Assembly (NCBI GenBank): GCA_016936695.1
Contig: JAFGXK010000170.1
Location: 1 to 23,170, forward strand
From: Bacteroidales bacterium
GTDB lineage: Bacteria; Bacteroidota; Bacteroidia; Bacteroidales; VadinHA17
Direction: 5' to 3'
Length of the DNA: 23,170 nucleotides
Below are positions 1 through 8,069 of this stretch, piece after piece. A program made the position numbers and the translations under genes. Numbering within the stretch: position 1 is the first letter of the stretch; each line of letters starts with the position of its first letter. The notes under the pieces are model-generated. The model was not told where the DNA came from. It saw only the letters and a list, made by a program, of their open reading frames with translations, and did not search any database.

Positions 1-912
1 GAGACTTTCGGCACCCTGGCATGGATCATATCCATCCTGATCCCGCTGGAGGAGGAGAAAAACGGTTTCCTTTCAGGCGAGCTGAACAAGGAATATGAAA
101 GGTGGAAAGAATACCTCCTCAAACTTCTTCACCTTGTTTATAAGGAAAAGGTTGAGGAGAATGGAAATAATCCAGTTCCGGAAATGACTTCCCTGATCTT
201 CGGCTTTCACAATGAAAAGGGAAACAGGGGCAAAACTCTTAAAAAGCTCCAGCAGTGGTTTCCCCTCGAGGTACCCTCTGTTGCCGGGCTGGTTGAGGAT
301 ATAATCAACTGCGACTATAATCTGCTCGGAGTATGGACAAAGGCCTGCGCTCTGCGAAATATTCCTGCCCTTGAGGATGCTTATCTCGGGGAATCGGTCG
401 CTGCCCTGCTTTTCAGTCCTGAACAGATACTGAGGGAGGAAGCAGCACGACTTCTGTCCAGGTCTTCCATGGAACTCTACAGGTCAACTTCCTCAAGGAT
501 ACCCGAAAGGAACAGGAAACACCTCGACAGGATAGTCTCCGACCAGACAAATGAAAGGGAGCTGATGTTCAATAAGGTAAGATTCCTGGCTTCATCATTC
601 GGAAAGATAAGAGAGGACGACCTGCTCTTTCTTGCAGAAAACCTTGTATTTGCAAGAAATGATCAGCGCGGACTATACTCCCAGCCATCTGATACCATAA
701 TGTGGTCATTTTCTGACGAAAATGGCGAACCTGAGGTCTACGTCAGCCATGAAGACCTGACTGATCCGGGCAGGATAGCCCGCGATATACGATCGGCATG
801 TAACTTCTGCTATGTCCTTCCGCTTAAAAGTATAAGCGAATTTGACTTCCATTGTCCTGAAAGTTCTTTCGGGATTTTCCGTTATATTGATAAATACGAA
901 GGGAAATTTTAA
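1..912 (+). CDS. C-terminal part of a HEAT-like protein, possibly Npt1/Npt2-type transporter tail (5' truncated by window)
   Basis: Frame 1 is open from base 1 to the TAA at 910-912, giving 303 residues of a protein that starts upstream of the window; the first in-frame ATG (184) is probably internal. The visible part has no obvious signal peptide and no clear multi-span membrane region. It is rich in amphipathic helices, with paired segments such as NLLGVWTKACALRNIPALED and ESVAALLFSPEQILREEAAR that look like HEAT repeats. From memory, helices of this kind occur behind the membrane domain of Bacteroidota Npt1/Npt2-like (ATP/ADP translocase-related) proteins; that link is an inference, as the membrane domain would lie outside the window. 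The last 80 or so residues look globular and I do not recognise them. The next gene begins 6 nt after the stop, so the two are probably co-transcribed. A stand-alone HEAT-repeat adaptor is the alternative. Confidence 0.55.
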   Translation, partial: ETFGTLAWIISILIPLEEEKNGFLSGELNKEYERWKEYLLKLLHLVYKEKVEENGNNPVPEMTSLIFGFHNEKGNRGKTLKKLQQWFPLEVPSVAGLVEDIINCDYNLLGVWTKACALRNIPALEDAYLGESVAALLFSPEQILREEAARLLSRSSMELYRSTSSRIPERNRKHLDRIVSDQTNERELMFNKVRFLASSFGKIREDDLLFLAENLVFARNDQRGLYSQPSDTIMWSFSDENGEPEVYVSHEDLTDPGRIARDIRSACNFCYVLPLKSISEFDFHCPESSFGIFRYIDKYEGKF

Positions 913-918
913 TCAGGT

Positions 919-3900
919 ATGACTTCCGGCTTACATTTAGACGAATCGTTCAGCCCCTTCCCGGGTTTAAGACCATTCACTCCGGAAGAGAGCGAGTATT
1001 TCTTCGGGCGCGACAGAGAAAGTGAGGAGATATTTCTAAAGCTCCTGAGAAACAGGTTTGTGGCAATTACAGGTCCGTCGGGAAGCGGAAAATCTTCACT
1101 CGTTCTCAGCGGATTGATTCCCAGGATAAAAAGCCTTTCTGATACAGGTGATACGAAGTGGCGGATACTGACTGTCAGACCGGGAAGCGACCCTCTCAGG
1201 AATCTTGCCTCCTCACTTGCAGGAAATGGCTTCGCCAGGGATCCGGAAAGCGAACCGTTTAAAGAGACTCTCAGATTGCTGAAGGAAGAACCTGACGGGA
1301 TAGGAGATGTTGTAAGGAATGCCCGGGCCCGTTTCAGCGGAAAGACGCTGCTCTTCATCGATCAGTTCGAGGAGTTGTTCAGGGACGGCTCATTTCAGTC
1401 ACTTCCGGATCGCGACAGGGAAATTTCGAGGTTTATAAATCTTCTTACAAATTCGGTGTCGCACAATAACCCCGATATTTATCTTGTAATAGCAATCAGG
1501 TCGGACCTCATTACCGAATGCGCCCAATACCGGGGATTTACAAATCTGATCAACGGAAGCAGTTACATGGTTTCCAGGATGAACAGGGAATCCATGAGGG
1601 AAGCCATTATCGGTCCCGTAAAAACCATAGGGGCAGAAATTGATCCGGATCTGGTCGAGCTTCTCGTGAATGAGGTCAGCGGCCCTGATTACCAGCTGCC
1701 CATCCTGCAGCATGCACTTATGAGAACCTGGCTCCGGTGGAAGGAACTCGATGAACCCGACAGACCTCTCGATTTCTCCGATTACTTCGCCATCGGCACA
1801 ATAAGGGATTCAATATCGCGGCATGCAGATGAGCTGTATGACTTACTTGATGCCAGGGGAAAGCTTATTTGCGAACGGCTATTTAAGAATATAACCGGAC
1901 CCGGACCTGATAACAAGGGTATAAGACTGCCTTTGACGATACGGGACCTGAAATCAGCCATCCAGTGCGGCTACGATGAACTGATACGGGTAGTGGAAGA
2001 ATTCCGTAATCCGGCAATTTCGGTTCTTACGCCTCATTATTCTGTACCCCTCGACGATAATACAATAGTCGATCTGTCGCACGAAAGTATTATTCTTTTA
2101 TGGGCCCGTCTCCGTCAATGGGTAGCCGAGGAATCAGCTTCGGTACAGATGTACCTCAGGCTTTCAGAGACATCTGCACTCTACCAGCAGGGGAAGGCAG
2201 GACTCCTTAAACAGCCTGAACTCCAGCTTGCTATAAACTGGCGTGAACAGAACAAGCCTACACTGTCATGGGCAGTAAAACACGATCCTGCATTTGAGAG
2301 GGCCATGGTTTTTCTGCGGACCAGCGAGAAGGAACATCTCGAAGAAGAGGAAAGAAAGGCCCGGCATAACAGGTGGAGGCTTAAAAGGATCAGGATAATA
2401 TCGTCCATTTTCGGAGGCCTGGCTATCTTAGCAGGATTGATCACATTATTTGCATTGGGATCAAAGCTTTCCGCAGATAAGAAGCGCAGGATGGTTGAGA
2501 AGCAGAAAATGGAAGTTGAAGCCCAGAAGTTTCTCGCAGAGGAATATGCATGTAGCGCACTGATTCAATCGTTGTTGTCCGACTCGGTGGCTGCTGCTGC
2601 CCGACTGGAGCAGGACAACGAGAGAATGCTCCGCCTTAAAGCCGAAAATGAGATCGTGTCGGGCCGCCGGCAATTTGAAAGTATTGTCAGAGAGTCGGAG
2701 AACGCCATCAGAGAAGGCAGCCTCGCAAAGATGATGGCCGATTCAGCCTTCAGACTGAAAGATGAAACTCAGCGTTTAAGGATGGTCTCGGTAGCAAAAT
2801 CGATGTCGCTCAGGTCTCTGCAGTTTGCTCCGGAAGATGAGATGCAGCCTCTTCTGGCTTATCAGGCATACCTCTTCAACAGCAGAAACAACGGAAGCAG
2901 GAATGATGCCGATATATATGCAGGCCTCTATAATCTGGCAAAGAACAAGGGAAGCACCAGGATTAAGAACTTCACAGGTATGGACAGCAATGTCAAAAGC
3001 ATAGCTTTCATACCCGGGAAAAATGAATTCTTTTCCTCCGACTCCCGTGGAAATATACTAAGATGGGACATGGCTGCGGAAGACCAGAGTTTCAAAGTGG
3101 TCTACTCCGGAGATGAGGTCATCGATGTGATGGCAGTCAGCCCTGAATCGAAATGGCTGGCCTTCGGCGGAGCGGATAACAAAATAGGTGTACTGCCGGT
3201 TGAAGGAAATGACAAGGGATTTGAGCTGAACGGTCATACGGGTAAGATCCGGTCGCTTGTATTTTCATACGACGGAAATTATCTCTATTCAGCCGCCCTC
3301 GACGGCAAGGTCCTGAAATGGGATCTGACCGCCAGGACTTCAACAAACATCGCGACCGGCGCAATGCAGATCACATCAATAGCTCTTTCTCTCAATAACA
3401 ACTATATTGCAGGTATCAGTGATCAGGGGAAAGGCCTGGTCTGGAACCCCGGCCAGAACAGCAGAAATCTGATTATAGAATCGGAAGGCAGGAAGATCCG
3501 GAATATAAGGTTCAAACCCGATGATGACCGTATTGCCGTGGGCTATGATGACGGAACCGTTGAGTTGTGGGATATAGCACTGGGAGAGCGGATAACAGGA
3601 TTCAAAGCCCACCAGGGCGGAATTAACGATATCCGCTTCAACGGCAACAATTTCCAGATGGCAACAGCCGGGACTGACGGTACCCTCAAACTCTGGGATA
3701 CCGGTGACCTGACTGCTGCTCCGATGACTTTCACCGACAACGAAGGTGTTGTAGTGTCATTCGATTTCAGTCCCGACGGCGCAGTCATCCTTTCCGCAGT
3801 GGCTTCGGAAAAACCGAAGATGATAGCACGTCCGGCATTTGCCGACACCTTTGCAGCCGACGGATGTACATACGTAACCAGAAACTTCACTCCGGAGGAA

Positions 3901-3987
3901 TGGATAGCCTATGTAGGAAAGGATATAGCCTATGAGGAAACCTGTGAGGGGGCTGATTTCAGGTTAAATATAAGGCAGATAAGATAA
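919..3987 (+). CDS. Membrane-anchored nSTAND1-type ATPase with C-terminal seven-bladed WD40 propeller
   Basis: This 1022-aa protein opens with the conserved PFPGLRPF / EYFFGRD lead-in of nSTAND1 NTPases (residues about 13-32). Walker A is GPSGSGKSS (52-60) and Walker B is TLLFIDQFEELF (143-154). A helical region follows to about 470. A basic stretch precedes one hydrophobic helix (about 493-513, IISSIFGGLAILAGLITLFA), then a charged, Ala-rich probable coiled coil (about 515-610). From 684 to about 968 I count seven WD40-like blades, several ending in canonical WD (RWD, KWD, LWD). The tail has an FTPEEWIAYVG motif, like the EEW motif that often follows WD40 repeats in this class. STAND proteins are known as ATP-driven signalling switches in which repeats act as sensor; no fused effector domain is visible. 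The ATG at 919 starts directly before the conserved domain. It likely forms an operon with the HEAT-like gene. Its physiological role is unknown. Confidence 0.88.
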   Translation: MTSGLHLDESFSPFPGLRPFTPEESEYFFGRDRESEEIFLKLLRNRFVAITGPSGSGKSSLVLSGLIPRIKSLSDTGDTKWRILTVRPGSDPLRNLASSLAGNGFARDPESEPFKETLRLLKEEPDGIGDVVRNARARFSGKTLLFIDQFEELFRDGSFQSLPDRDREISRFINLLTNSVSHNNPDIYLVIAIRSDLITECAQYRGFTNLINGSSYMVSRMNRESMREAIIGPVKTIGAEIDPDLVELLVNEVSGPDYQLPILQHALMRTWLRWKELDEPDRPLDFSDYFAIGTIRDSISRHADELYDLLDARGKLICERLFKNITGPGPDNKGIRLPLTIRDLKSAIQCGYDELIRVVEEFRNPAISVLTPHYSVPLDDNTIVDLSHESIILLWARLRQWVAEESASVQMYLRLSETSALYQQGKAGLLKQPELQLAINWREQNKPTLSWAVKHDPAFERAMVFLRTSEKEHLEEEERKARHNRWRLKRIRIISSIFGGLAILAGLITLFALGSKLSADKKRRMVEKQKMEVEAQKFLAEEYACSALIQSLLSDSVAAAARLEQDNERMLRLKAENEIVSGRRQFESIVRESENAIREGSLAKMMADSAFRLKDETQRLRMVSVAKSMSLRSLQFAPEDEMQPLLAYQAYLFNSRNNGSRNDADIYAGLYNLAKNKGSTRIKNFTGMDSNVKSIAFIPGKNEFFSSDSRGNILRWDMAAEDQSFKVVYSGDEVIDVMAVSPESKWLAFGGADNKIGVLPVEGNDKGFELNGHTGKIRSLVFSYDGNYLYSAALDGKVLKWDLTARTSTNIATGAMQITSIALSLNNNYIAGISDQGKGLVWNPGQNSRNLIIESEGRKIRNIRFKPDDDRIAVGYDDGTVELWDIALGERITGFKAHQGGINDIRFNGNNFQMATAGTDGTLKLWDTGDLTAAPMTFTDNEGVVVSFDFSPDGAVILSAVASEKPKMIARPAFADTFAADGCTYVTRNFTPEEWIAYVGKDIAYEETCEGADFRLNIRQIR

Positions 3988-3994
3988 GAAGGTG

Positions 3995-4022
3995 GAAGAC
4001 AGAAGACCGAAGACAGAAGACG
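3995..4022 (+). repeat. Two-copy 14-bp tandem repeat
   Basis: GAAGACAGAAGACC (3995-4008) is followed directly by GAAGACAGAAGACG (4009-4022), 13 of 14 identical. A degenerate relative, GAAGACATAAGAC, recurs at 4075-4087. It begins 7 nt after the STAND-WD40 stop. Two copies without spacers do not make a CRISPR. It looks like simple-repeat debris. Confidence 0.7.
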
Positions 4023-4042
4023 GAAGGTCGCCTGTTCTGGAT

Positions 4043-4058
4043 CCCCTCTCGGGAGGGG
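4043..4058. repeat. Short GC-rich palindrome in the spacer after the STAND gene
   Basis: CCCCTC (4043-4048), a TCGG tetraloop (4049-4052) and GAGGGG (4053-4058) form a perfect 6-bp hairpin. The following bases TAGGGGTGGG separate it from a T6 run (4069-4074), so it is not a textbook terminator, though it could impede transcription. The string resembles a dispersed intergenic repeat I associate with Bacteroidota genomes; copy number cannot be judged from one window. Confidence 0.5.
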
Positions 4059-4141
4059 TAGGGGTGGGTTTTTTGAAGACATAAGACACCCGCTTGATGG
4101 TTTTACCCCCTGCCCCCTAACCGGCCAATCCAATTTTTAGC

Positions 4142-4149
4142 TATTTTTG
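4142..4149 (+). promoter_or_regulatory. Candidate -7 box upstream of gpmI
   Basis: TATTTTTG matches the Bacteroidota sigma-ABfr -7 consensus TAnnTTTG exactly, about 97 nt before the gpmI ATG. No good TTTG -33 element sits 18-20 nt upstream, so the call is tentative. It would drive gpmI and the coupled DUF3109 gene. Confidence 0.35.
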
Positions 4150-4246
4150 CCTCAGCCCACGTGAACAACGATTAGTCGATATTGTTTATTATTGAATATA
4201 TAGTTAGCTGACCAACAGGTAGAAAGAAAAATAATATAGAATTTAT

Positions 4247-5770
4247 ATGAAAAACAGAAAGACTCTTCTGATGATACTTGACGGCTGGGGAATTGGCGAC
4301 GGATCGGTTGCTGATGTAATCAGCCAGGTACCGACTCCAAACATTACCGGCCTCATGCTTAGGTACCCGAATTCACAACTTCATGCATCAGGGGAGAACG
4401 TCGGATTGCCCGACGGACAAATGGGGAATTCGGAGGTGGGACACCTTAACATCGGAGCAGGACGTGTTATTTACCAGGACCTTGTAAAGATAAACCTGGA
4501 ATGCAAGACCGGCGATATTAAAAAGAACCCTGTGCTTACTGAGGCATTCTCATATGCAAGAGACAACGGGAAACAGATTCATTTCATGGGACTGCTTTCC
4601 GACGGCGGCGTTCATTCCCTCGATACTCACCTGTATTATTTATGTGACATGACCGGAGAGTACGGGATAAAGAATGTTTTTGTTCATGGTTTCGGCGACG
4701 GACGCGATACTGATCCCAGGAGCGGGAAAGGTTATATGAAAAACCTTCTCGATCATCTGAAAGTTTCAAATGGCAGGGTGGCTTCATTCATCGGAAGATA
4801 TTATGCCATGGATCGCGACAAGAGATGGGAAAGAGTCAAAACCGCCTACGATCTGATTGTCGGCGGAGAAGGTAAGCAAACCCGTGATATTCTGGATGCT
4901 ATTCAGAAGTCTTACGACGATGGGGTTACAGATGAATTCATGAACCCCATTGCTGTTGTCGACGAAAAGGGGGAAGCGATCGGGAAACTGAAGCCCGGAG
5001 ACGTTGTGGTATTTTTCAATTTCAGGAACGACAGGGCAAAGGAACTTACCATAGCCCTCACCCAGAAAGACCTTCCGGAATCCGGAATGCATACCATGCC
5101 CCTTCACTATTGCACCATGACGCCATATGATGCCACCTTCAAAGGACTTCACGTCATCTATCCGAAGGAGAATGCCGACCACACTATAGGGGAGGTTATC
5201 TCAAAAGCAGGAAAGGCACAGCTCAGAATTGCAGAGACTGAAAAATATGCCCATGTCACTTTCTTCTTCTCAGGAGGCAGGGAAGAGGTGTTTAAAAATG
5301 AGGAGAGGATACTCATTCCTTCACCCAAGGTGCCGACTTATGACCTCCAGCCTGAAATGAGCGCTTACGGCGTCAGGGATGCCGTGATCGAGGCTATAAA
5401 TACAGAGAAATTCGATTTCATCTGCCTTAATTTTGCAAACTGCGACATGGTAGGCCATACAGGTGTTTATGATGCGATTATGAAAGCAGTGGCAACTATC
5501 GACGAATGCGCCGGAGCAGTTGTAAATGCCGCCAGGGGAAAAGGATACGACGTCCTTATAATAGCCGACCACGGAAATGCCGACAAGGCTTTGAATGAGG
5601 ATGGAAGCCCGAATACGGCCCACTCCCTTAATCCGGTTCCCTGTATCCTGGTAAGTGATGATTATAAGTCGGTTAAAGAGGGAATACTTGCTGATGTAGC
5701 ACCGACCCTGCTTACAATAATGGGTATCCCTATCCCGGAAGAAATGACGGGTAAGGTTCTGGTAAGCTGA
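4247..5770 (+). CDS. gpmI: 2,3-bisphosphoglycerate-independent phosphoglycerate mutase
   Basis: This cytoplasmic enzyme interconverts 3- and 2-phosphoglycerate in glycolysis and gluconeogenesis through a phosphoserine intermediate, using two metal ions (usually Mn2+). The 507-aa length is normal. All hallmark motifs are present: LDGWG (11-15, metal-binding Asp12), GNSEVGHLNIGAGR with the catalytic Ser62, GFGDGRDTDP, GRYYAMDRD, FNFRNDRAKEL, FSGGREEVF, NCDMVGHTG and ADHGNADK. The order matches the alkaline-phosphatase-like core with the inserted phosphotransferase domain. The start at 4247 places the LDGWG motif at the usual distance from the N-terminus. The stop codon overlaps the next ATG by one base (TGATG), so the downstream DUF3109 gene is probably translationally coupled. 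Nothing suggests truncation or transfer. Confidence 0.97.
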   Translation: MKNRKTLLMILDGWGIGDGSVADVISQVPTPNITGLMLRYPNSQLHASGENVGLPDGQMGNSEVGHLNIGAGRVIYQDLVKINLECKTGDIKKNPVLTEAFSYARDNGKQIHFMGLLSDGGVHSLDTHLYYLCDMTGEYGIKNVFVHGFGDGRDTDPRSGKGYMKNLLDHLKVSNGRVASFIGRYYAMDRDKRWERVKTAYDLIVGGEGKQTRDILDAIQKSYDDGVTDEFMNPIAVVDEKGEAIGKLKPGDVVVFFNFRNDRAKELTIALTQKDLPESGMHTMPLHYCTMTPYDATFKGLHVIYPKENADHTIGEVISKAGKAQLRIAETEKYAHVTFFFSGGREEVFKNEERILIPSPKVPTYDLQPEMSAYGVRDAVIEAINTEKFDFICLNFANCDMVGHTGVYDAIMKAVATIDECAGAVVNAARGKGYDVLIIADHGNADKALNEDGSPNTAHSLNPVPCILVSDDYKSVKEGILADVAPTLLTIMGIPIPEEMTGKVLVS

Positions 5771-6357
5771 TGATCCGCATCAATGATATCATTTTCAGTC
5801 TCGATATCATCGGGAAGAAATTCAGGTGCAACCTGCCCCGCTGCCTTGGAAACTGCTGCAGATATGGGGATGCGGGAGCGCCTTTAACAAATGATGAGGT
5901 TGACATTCTCCGGGAGATCTGGCCTGAGGTAAAACCGTATGTCAGACCCGGCGGAGCTGAAACAATTGAAAGGGAAGGGACCAGTGTCATTGATTTTGAG
6001 GGAGAAAGCGTAACGCCGCTGATTGGTAACGAGGAGTGCGCTTACGCTATTAAAAAGGACAATATTTACCTGTGCGGGATAGAAAAAGCATTCCTCGAAG
6101 GGAAGATTTCGTTCAGAAAACCCATCTCATGCCATCTTTTCCCTGCCCGGGTGAAGCATTTTGACGGATTCACGGCTGTCAATTACCAGGAACTTTCAAT
6201 ATGCCATACTGCTGTTGACACCGGCAAAAAAGAGGGAGTCTTTGTGTATGAATTTCTGAAAGAACCTCTGATCAGGGCATTCGGTGAGGAGACATATAAT
6301 GAACTATGCATCGCTGCAACCGAGATAAGGAAAAATCCGGGACGTTTCGGAATTTGA
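5770..6357 (+). CDS. DUF3109 family Cys-rich protein
   Basis: This 195-aa soluble protein has no signal peptide or membrane helix. The N-terminus carries the family pattern FRCNLPRCLGNCC (Cys20, Cys25, Cys29, Cys30) followed by GDAGAPL. Further conserved elements are NEECAY, YLCGIEKAFLEGK and KPISCHLFPARV, plus a later SICH. That Cys arrangement recalls the CxxCxxxxCC / YkgJ-like group of proteins proposed to hold a metal or Fe-S centre; metal binding here is inferred from the cysteines only. The biochemical function of DUF3109 is unknown to me. The start codon shares one base with the gpmI stop, implying coupled translation and a stoichiometric or functional tie to gpmI. No terminator is visible after it. 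Confidence 0.88.
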   Translation: MIRINDIIFSLDIIGKKFRCNLPRCLGNCCRYGDAGAPLTNDEVDILREIWPEVKPYVRPGGAETIEREGTSVIDFEGESVTPLIGNEECAYAIKKDNIYLCGIEKAFLEGKISFRKPISCHLFPARVKHFDGFTAVNYQELSICHTAVDTGKKEGVFVYEFLKEPLIRAFGEETYNELCIAATEIRKNPGRFGI

Positions 6358-6365
6358 TAAAAAAT

Positions 6366-6400
6366 GCCGCTAAGGCGCAAAGACACTAAGATTCACTAAG
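6366..6400 (+). repeat. Dispersed-repeat-like remnant with internal CACTAAG duplication
   Basis: The spacer after DUF3109 contains GCCGCTAAGGCGCAAAGA followed by CACTAAG twice (6384-6390 and 6394-6400) separated by ATT. I associate this 'CGC(T/A)AAGGCGCAAAGA...' type of string with short intergenic repeats in environmental Bacteroidota and other genomes. Only one occurrence is in this window, so the repeat nature is recalled, not shown. Confidence 0.4.
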
Positions 6401-6447
6401 TAAATACATAAAGATTTCAATGGCACAAAACGTTAATATTTATACTC

Positions 6448-7818
6448 ATGACAAGCATCAGTACCTATATTGAGCAGAACCGCGACAGGTTTCTTGAAGA
6501 GTTATTTGAACTGATACGGATACCGTCGGTCAGTGCAAAACAGGAAAACATACCCGATATGATCAGGGCTGCGGAATTCCTTAAGGATTCGCTGGAAAAG
6601 GCAGGAGCTTCAAAGGCGAAGATCTTTCCCACGGCAGGCAATCCTGTAGTGTATGCTGAGAAGCTTATCTCTCCAAAGCTTCCTACCGTACTTGTTTACG
6701 GCCATTACGACGTCCAGCCCGCCGAGCCTCTCGACCTGTGGAAATCACCTCCCTTCGAGCCTGAAGTACGCGACGGCAGGATATGGGCCCGGGGTGCCGA
6801 CGATGACAAGGGCCAGCTTTTCATGCATGTAAAGGCTTTTGAATTCATGACAGGCACCGGAACCCTGCCCTGTAATGTGAAATTTATGATCGAGGGCGAA
6901 GAGGAGACCGGATCGGCAAGCTTGGAGAAGTTCTGCCGCGACAACAAAAAAATGCTTGCCGCTGATGTGATCCTTATATCCGACACTACAATGGTTGCAC
7001 CCGATCTTCCTTCAATCACTTCGGGGCTCAGGGGACTATCGTACATGCAGGTTGAGGTGACCGGACCAGATCACGACCTTCACTCAGGGATCTACGGTGG
7101 AGCAGTTGTCAATCCCTGCAATGTACTGTGCGATATGATCGCATCGCTGAAGGACAGGAACGGGCATATTACCATTCCCGGTTTCTACGACGATGTGCTG
7201 ACAGTAAGCAGGAAAGAGCGGAATGAGATGGCAAAGAGACCGTTTGACAGGGAAAAATATATGAAATCGATCGGAGTGGATGATCTTGGAGGCGAAAAGG
7301 GTTACACTGACCTGGAACGGACAGGCATCCGGCCGACGCTCGACATTAACGGGATATGGGGTGGGTTTACAGGTGAAGGGACCAAGACAATCCTGCCTTC
7401 CAAAGCCTTTGCAAAAATATCAATGCGTCTCGTTCCTGACCAGAATGCTGAAAAGACAGCCAGTCTTTTCAGTGACTATTTTCTTTCCATTGCCCCCAGG
7501 GGTGTAAATGTGAAGGTTGAGTATCTTCATGGCGGAGAGGCTTATGTCAGTCCTCTTGACACACCTGAATACCAGGCAGCCGCCATGGCGGTGGAGGAGT
7601 CGTTCGGGAAAAAGCCGATTCCGGTCCGCAGCGGAGGAAGCATTCCAATTGTGTCAACATTCGAAAAGATATTGGGAATAAAATCGATCCTGATGGGATT
7701 CGGACTCGATACAGATGCCATACATTCTCCTAATGAAAACTACCCGCTTTTTAATCTGTTCAAGGGAATAGAGACAATACCGCTGTTTTATTCCCATTAT
7801 GCGAGGTTAAAAAAGTGA
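6448..7818 (+). CDS. M20 family metallopeptidase (dipeptidase)
   Basis: This 456-aa zinc peptidase belongs to the M20 dipeptidase branch related to carnosinase/CNDP-like and ArgE/DapE enzymes, which hydrolyse dipeptides or N-acyl bonds with a co-catalytic metal pair. Visible residues: YGHYDVQP with metal ligand His86 and general-base-supporting Asp88; RGADDDKGQ (115-123) with the bridging Asp; EGEEETGS (149-156) with the catalytic Glu; ISDT near 179 with another ligand; DLHSG (His212) in the dimerisation/lid domain; and DAIHSPNE near the C-terminus with the last His ligand. There is no signal peptide, so it is cytoplasmic. Length is standard. It is 90 nt from the DUF3109 gene and 251 nt from the first SusC gene, which has its own promoter, so a link with the uptake operons is possible but not shown. 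Exact substrate cannot be inferred. Confidence 0.93.
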   Translation: MTSISTYIEQNRDRFLEELFELIRIPSVSAKQENIPDMIRAAEFLKDSLEKAGASKAKIFPTAGNPVVYAEKLISPKLPTVLVYGHYDVQPAEPLDLWKSPPFEPEVRDGRIWARGADDDKGQLFMHVKAFEFMTGTGTLPCNVKFMIEGEEETGSASLEKFCRDNKKMLAADVILISDTTMVAPDLPSITSGLRGLSYMQVEVTGPDHDLHSGIYGGAVVNPCNVLCDMIASLKDRNGHITIPGFYDDVLTVSRKERNEMAKRPFDREKYMKSIGVDDLGGEKGYTDLERTGIRPTLDINGIWGGFTGEGTKTILPSKAFAKISMRLVPDQNAEKTASLFSDYFLSIAPRGVNVKVEYLHGGEAYVSPLDTPEYQAAAMAVEESFGKKPIPVRSGGSIPIVSTFEKILGIKSILMGFGLDTDAIHSPNENYPLFNLFKGIETIPLFYSHYARLKK

Positions 7819-8005
7819 TTTAGGGATAGGCCGTCACAGGCACCACCTGTTCCCGGAGGCAGCGGCATCCAGAATCCATTTTTTCACCCCTGAACAAGCA
7901 GCCTGTAACAAGGGTAAGTGATAGCAATTGACTGCCTGATTGGTGTGGGGAATGCCTGTTTTCTTAAAATCGGTTCCATTTACTGCCAAAAAAAGGCTGC
8001 ATAAT

Positions 8006-8035
8006 TTTGTTTTTATTTCCAAAGCATTAACTTTG
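8006..8035 (+). promoter_or_regulatory. Bacteroidota-type promoter for the first SusC operon
   Basis: TTTG at 8006-8009 lies 18 nt before TAACTTTG at 8028-8035, an exact TAnnTTTG -7 box with near-ideal spacing for the primary sigma factor of this phylum. Transcription would start near 8041, giving a leader of about 30 nt that contains TCAAACCTAA (8049-8058). The preceding 7819-8005 shows no gene or clear terminator. Confidence 0.75.
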
Positions 8036-8069
8036 GACTGTTTACACATCAAACCTAATACCTAATCGT

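Noticed and set aside
3543..3890. 115-aa open frame on the - strand under the WD40 region
   Set aside because: Antisense shadow of the WD40 coding frame; low-complexity Ser/Pro composition, no own promoter.
3995..4022. CRISPR-like array
   Set aside because: Only two adjoining 14-bp copies without spacers and no cas genes nearby.
4043..4074. Rho-independent terminator after the STAND-WD40 gene
   Set aside because: The hairpin is separated from the T6 run by ten G-rich bases, so it is not a canonical terminator; recorded as a palindrome instead.
4784..5182. 132-aa open frame on the - strand inside gpmI
   Set aside because: It lies fully antisense to a clear gpmI with intact motifs; its translation shows no domain, signal or sensible composition.
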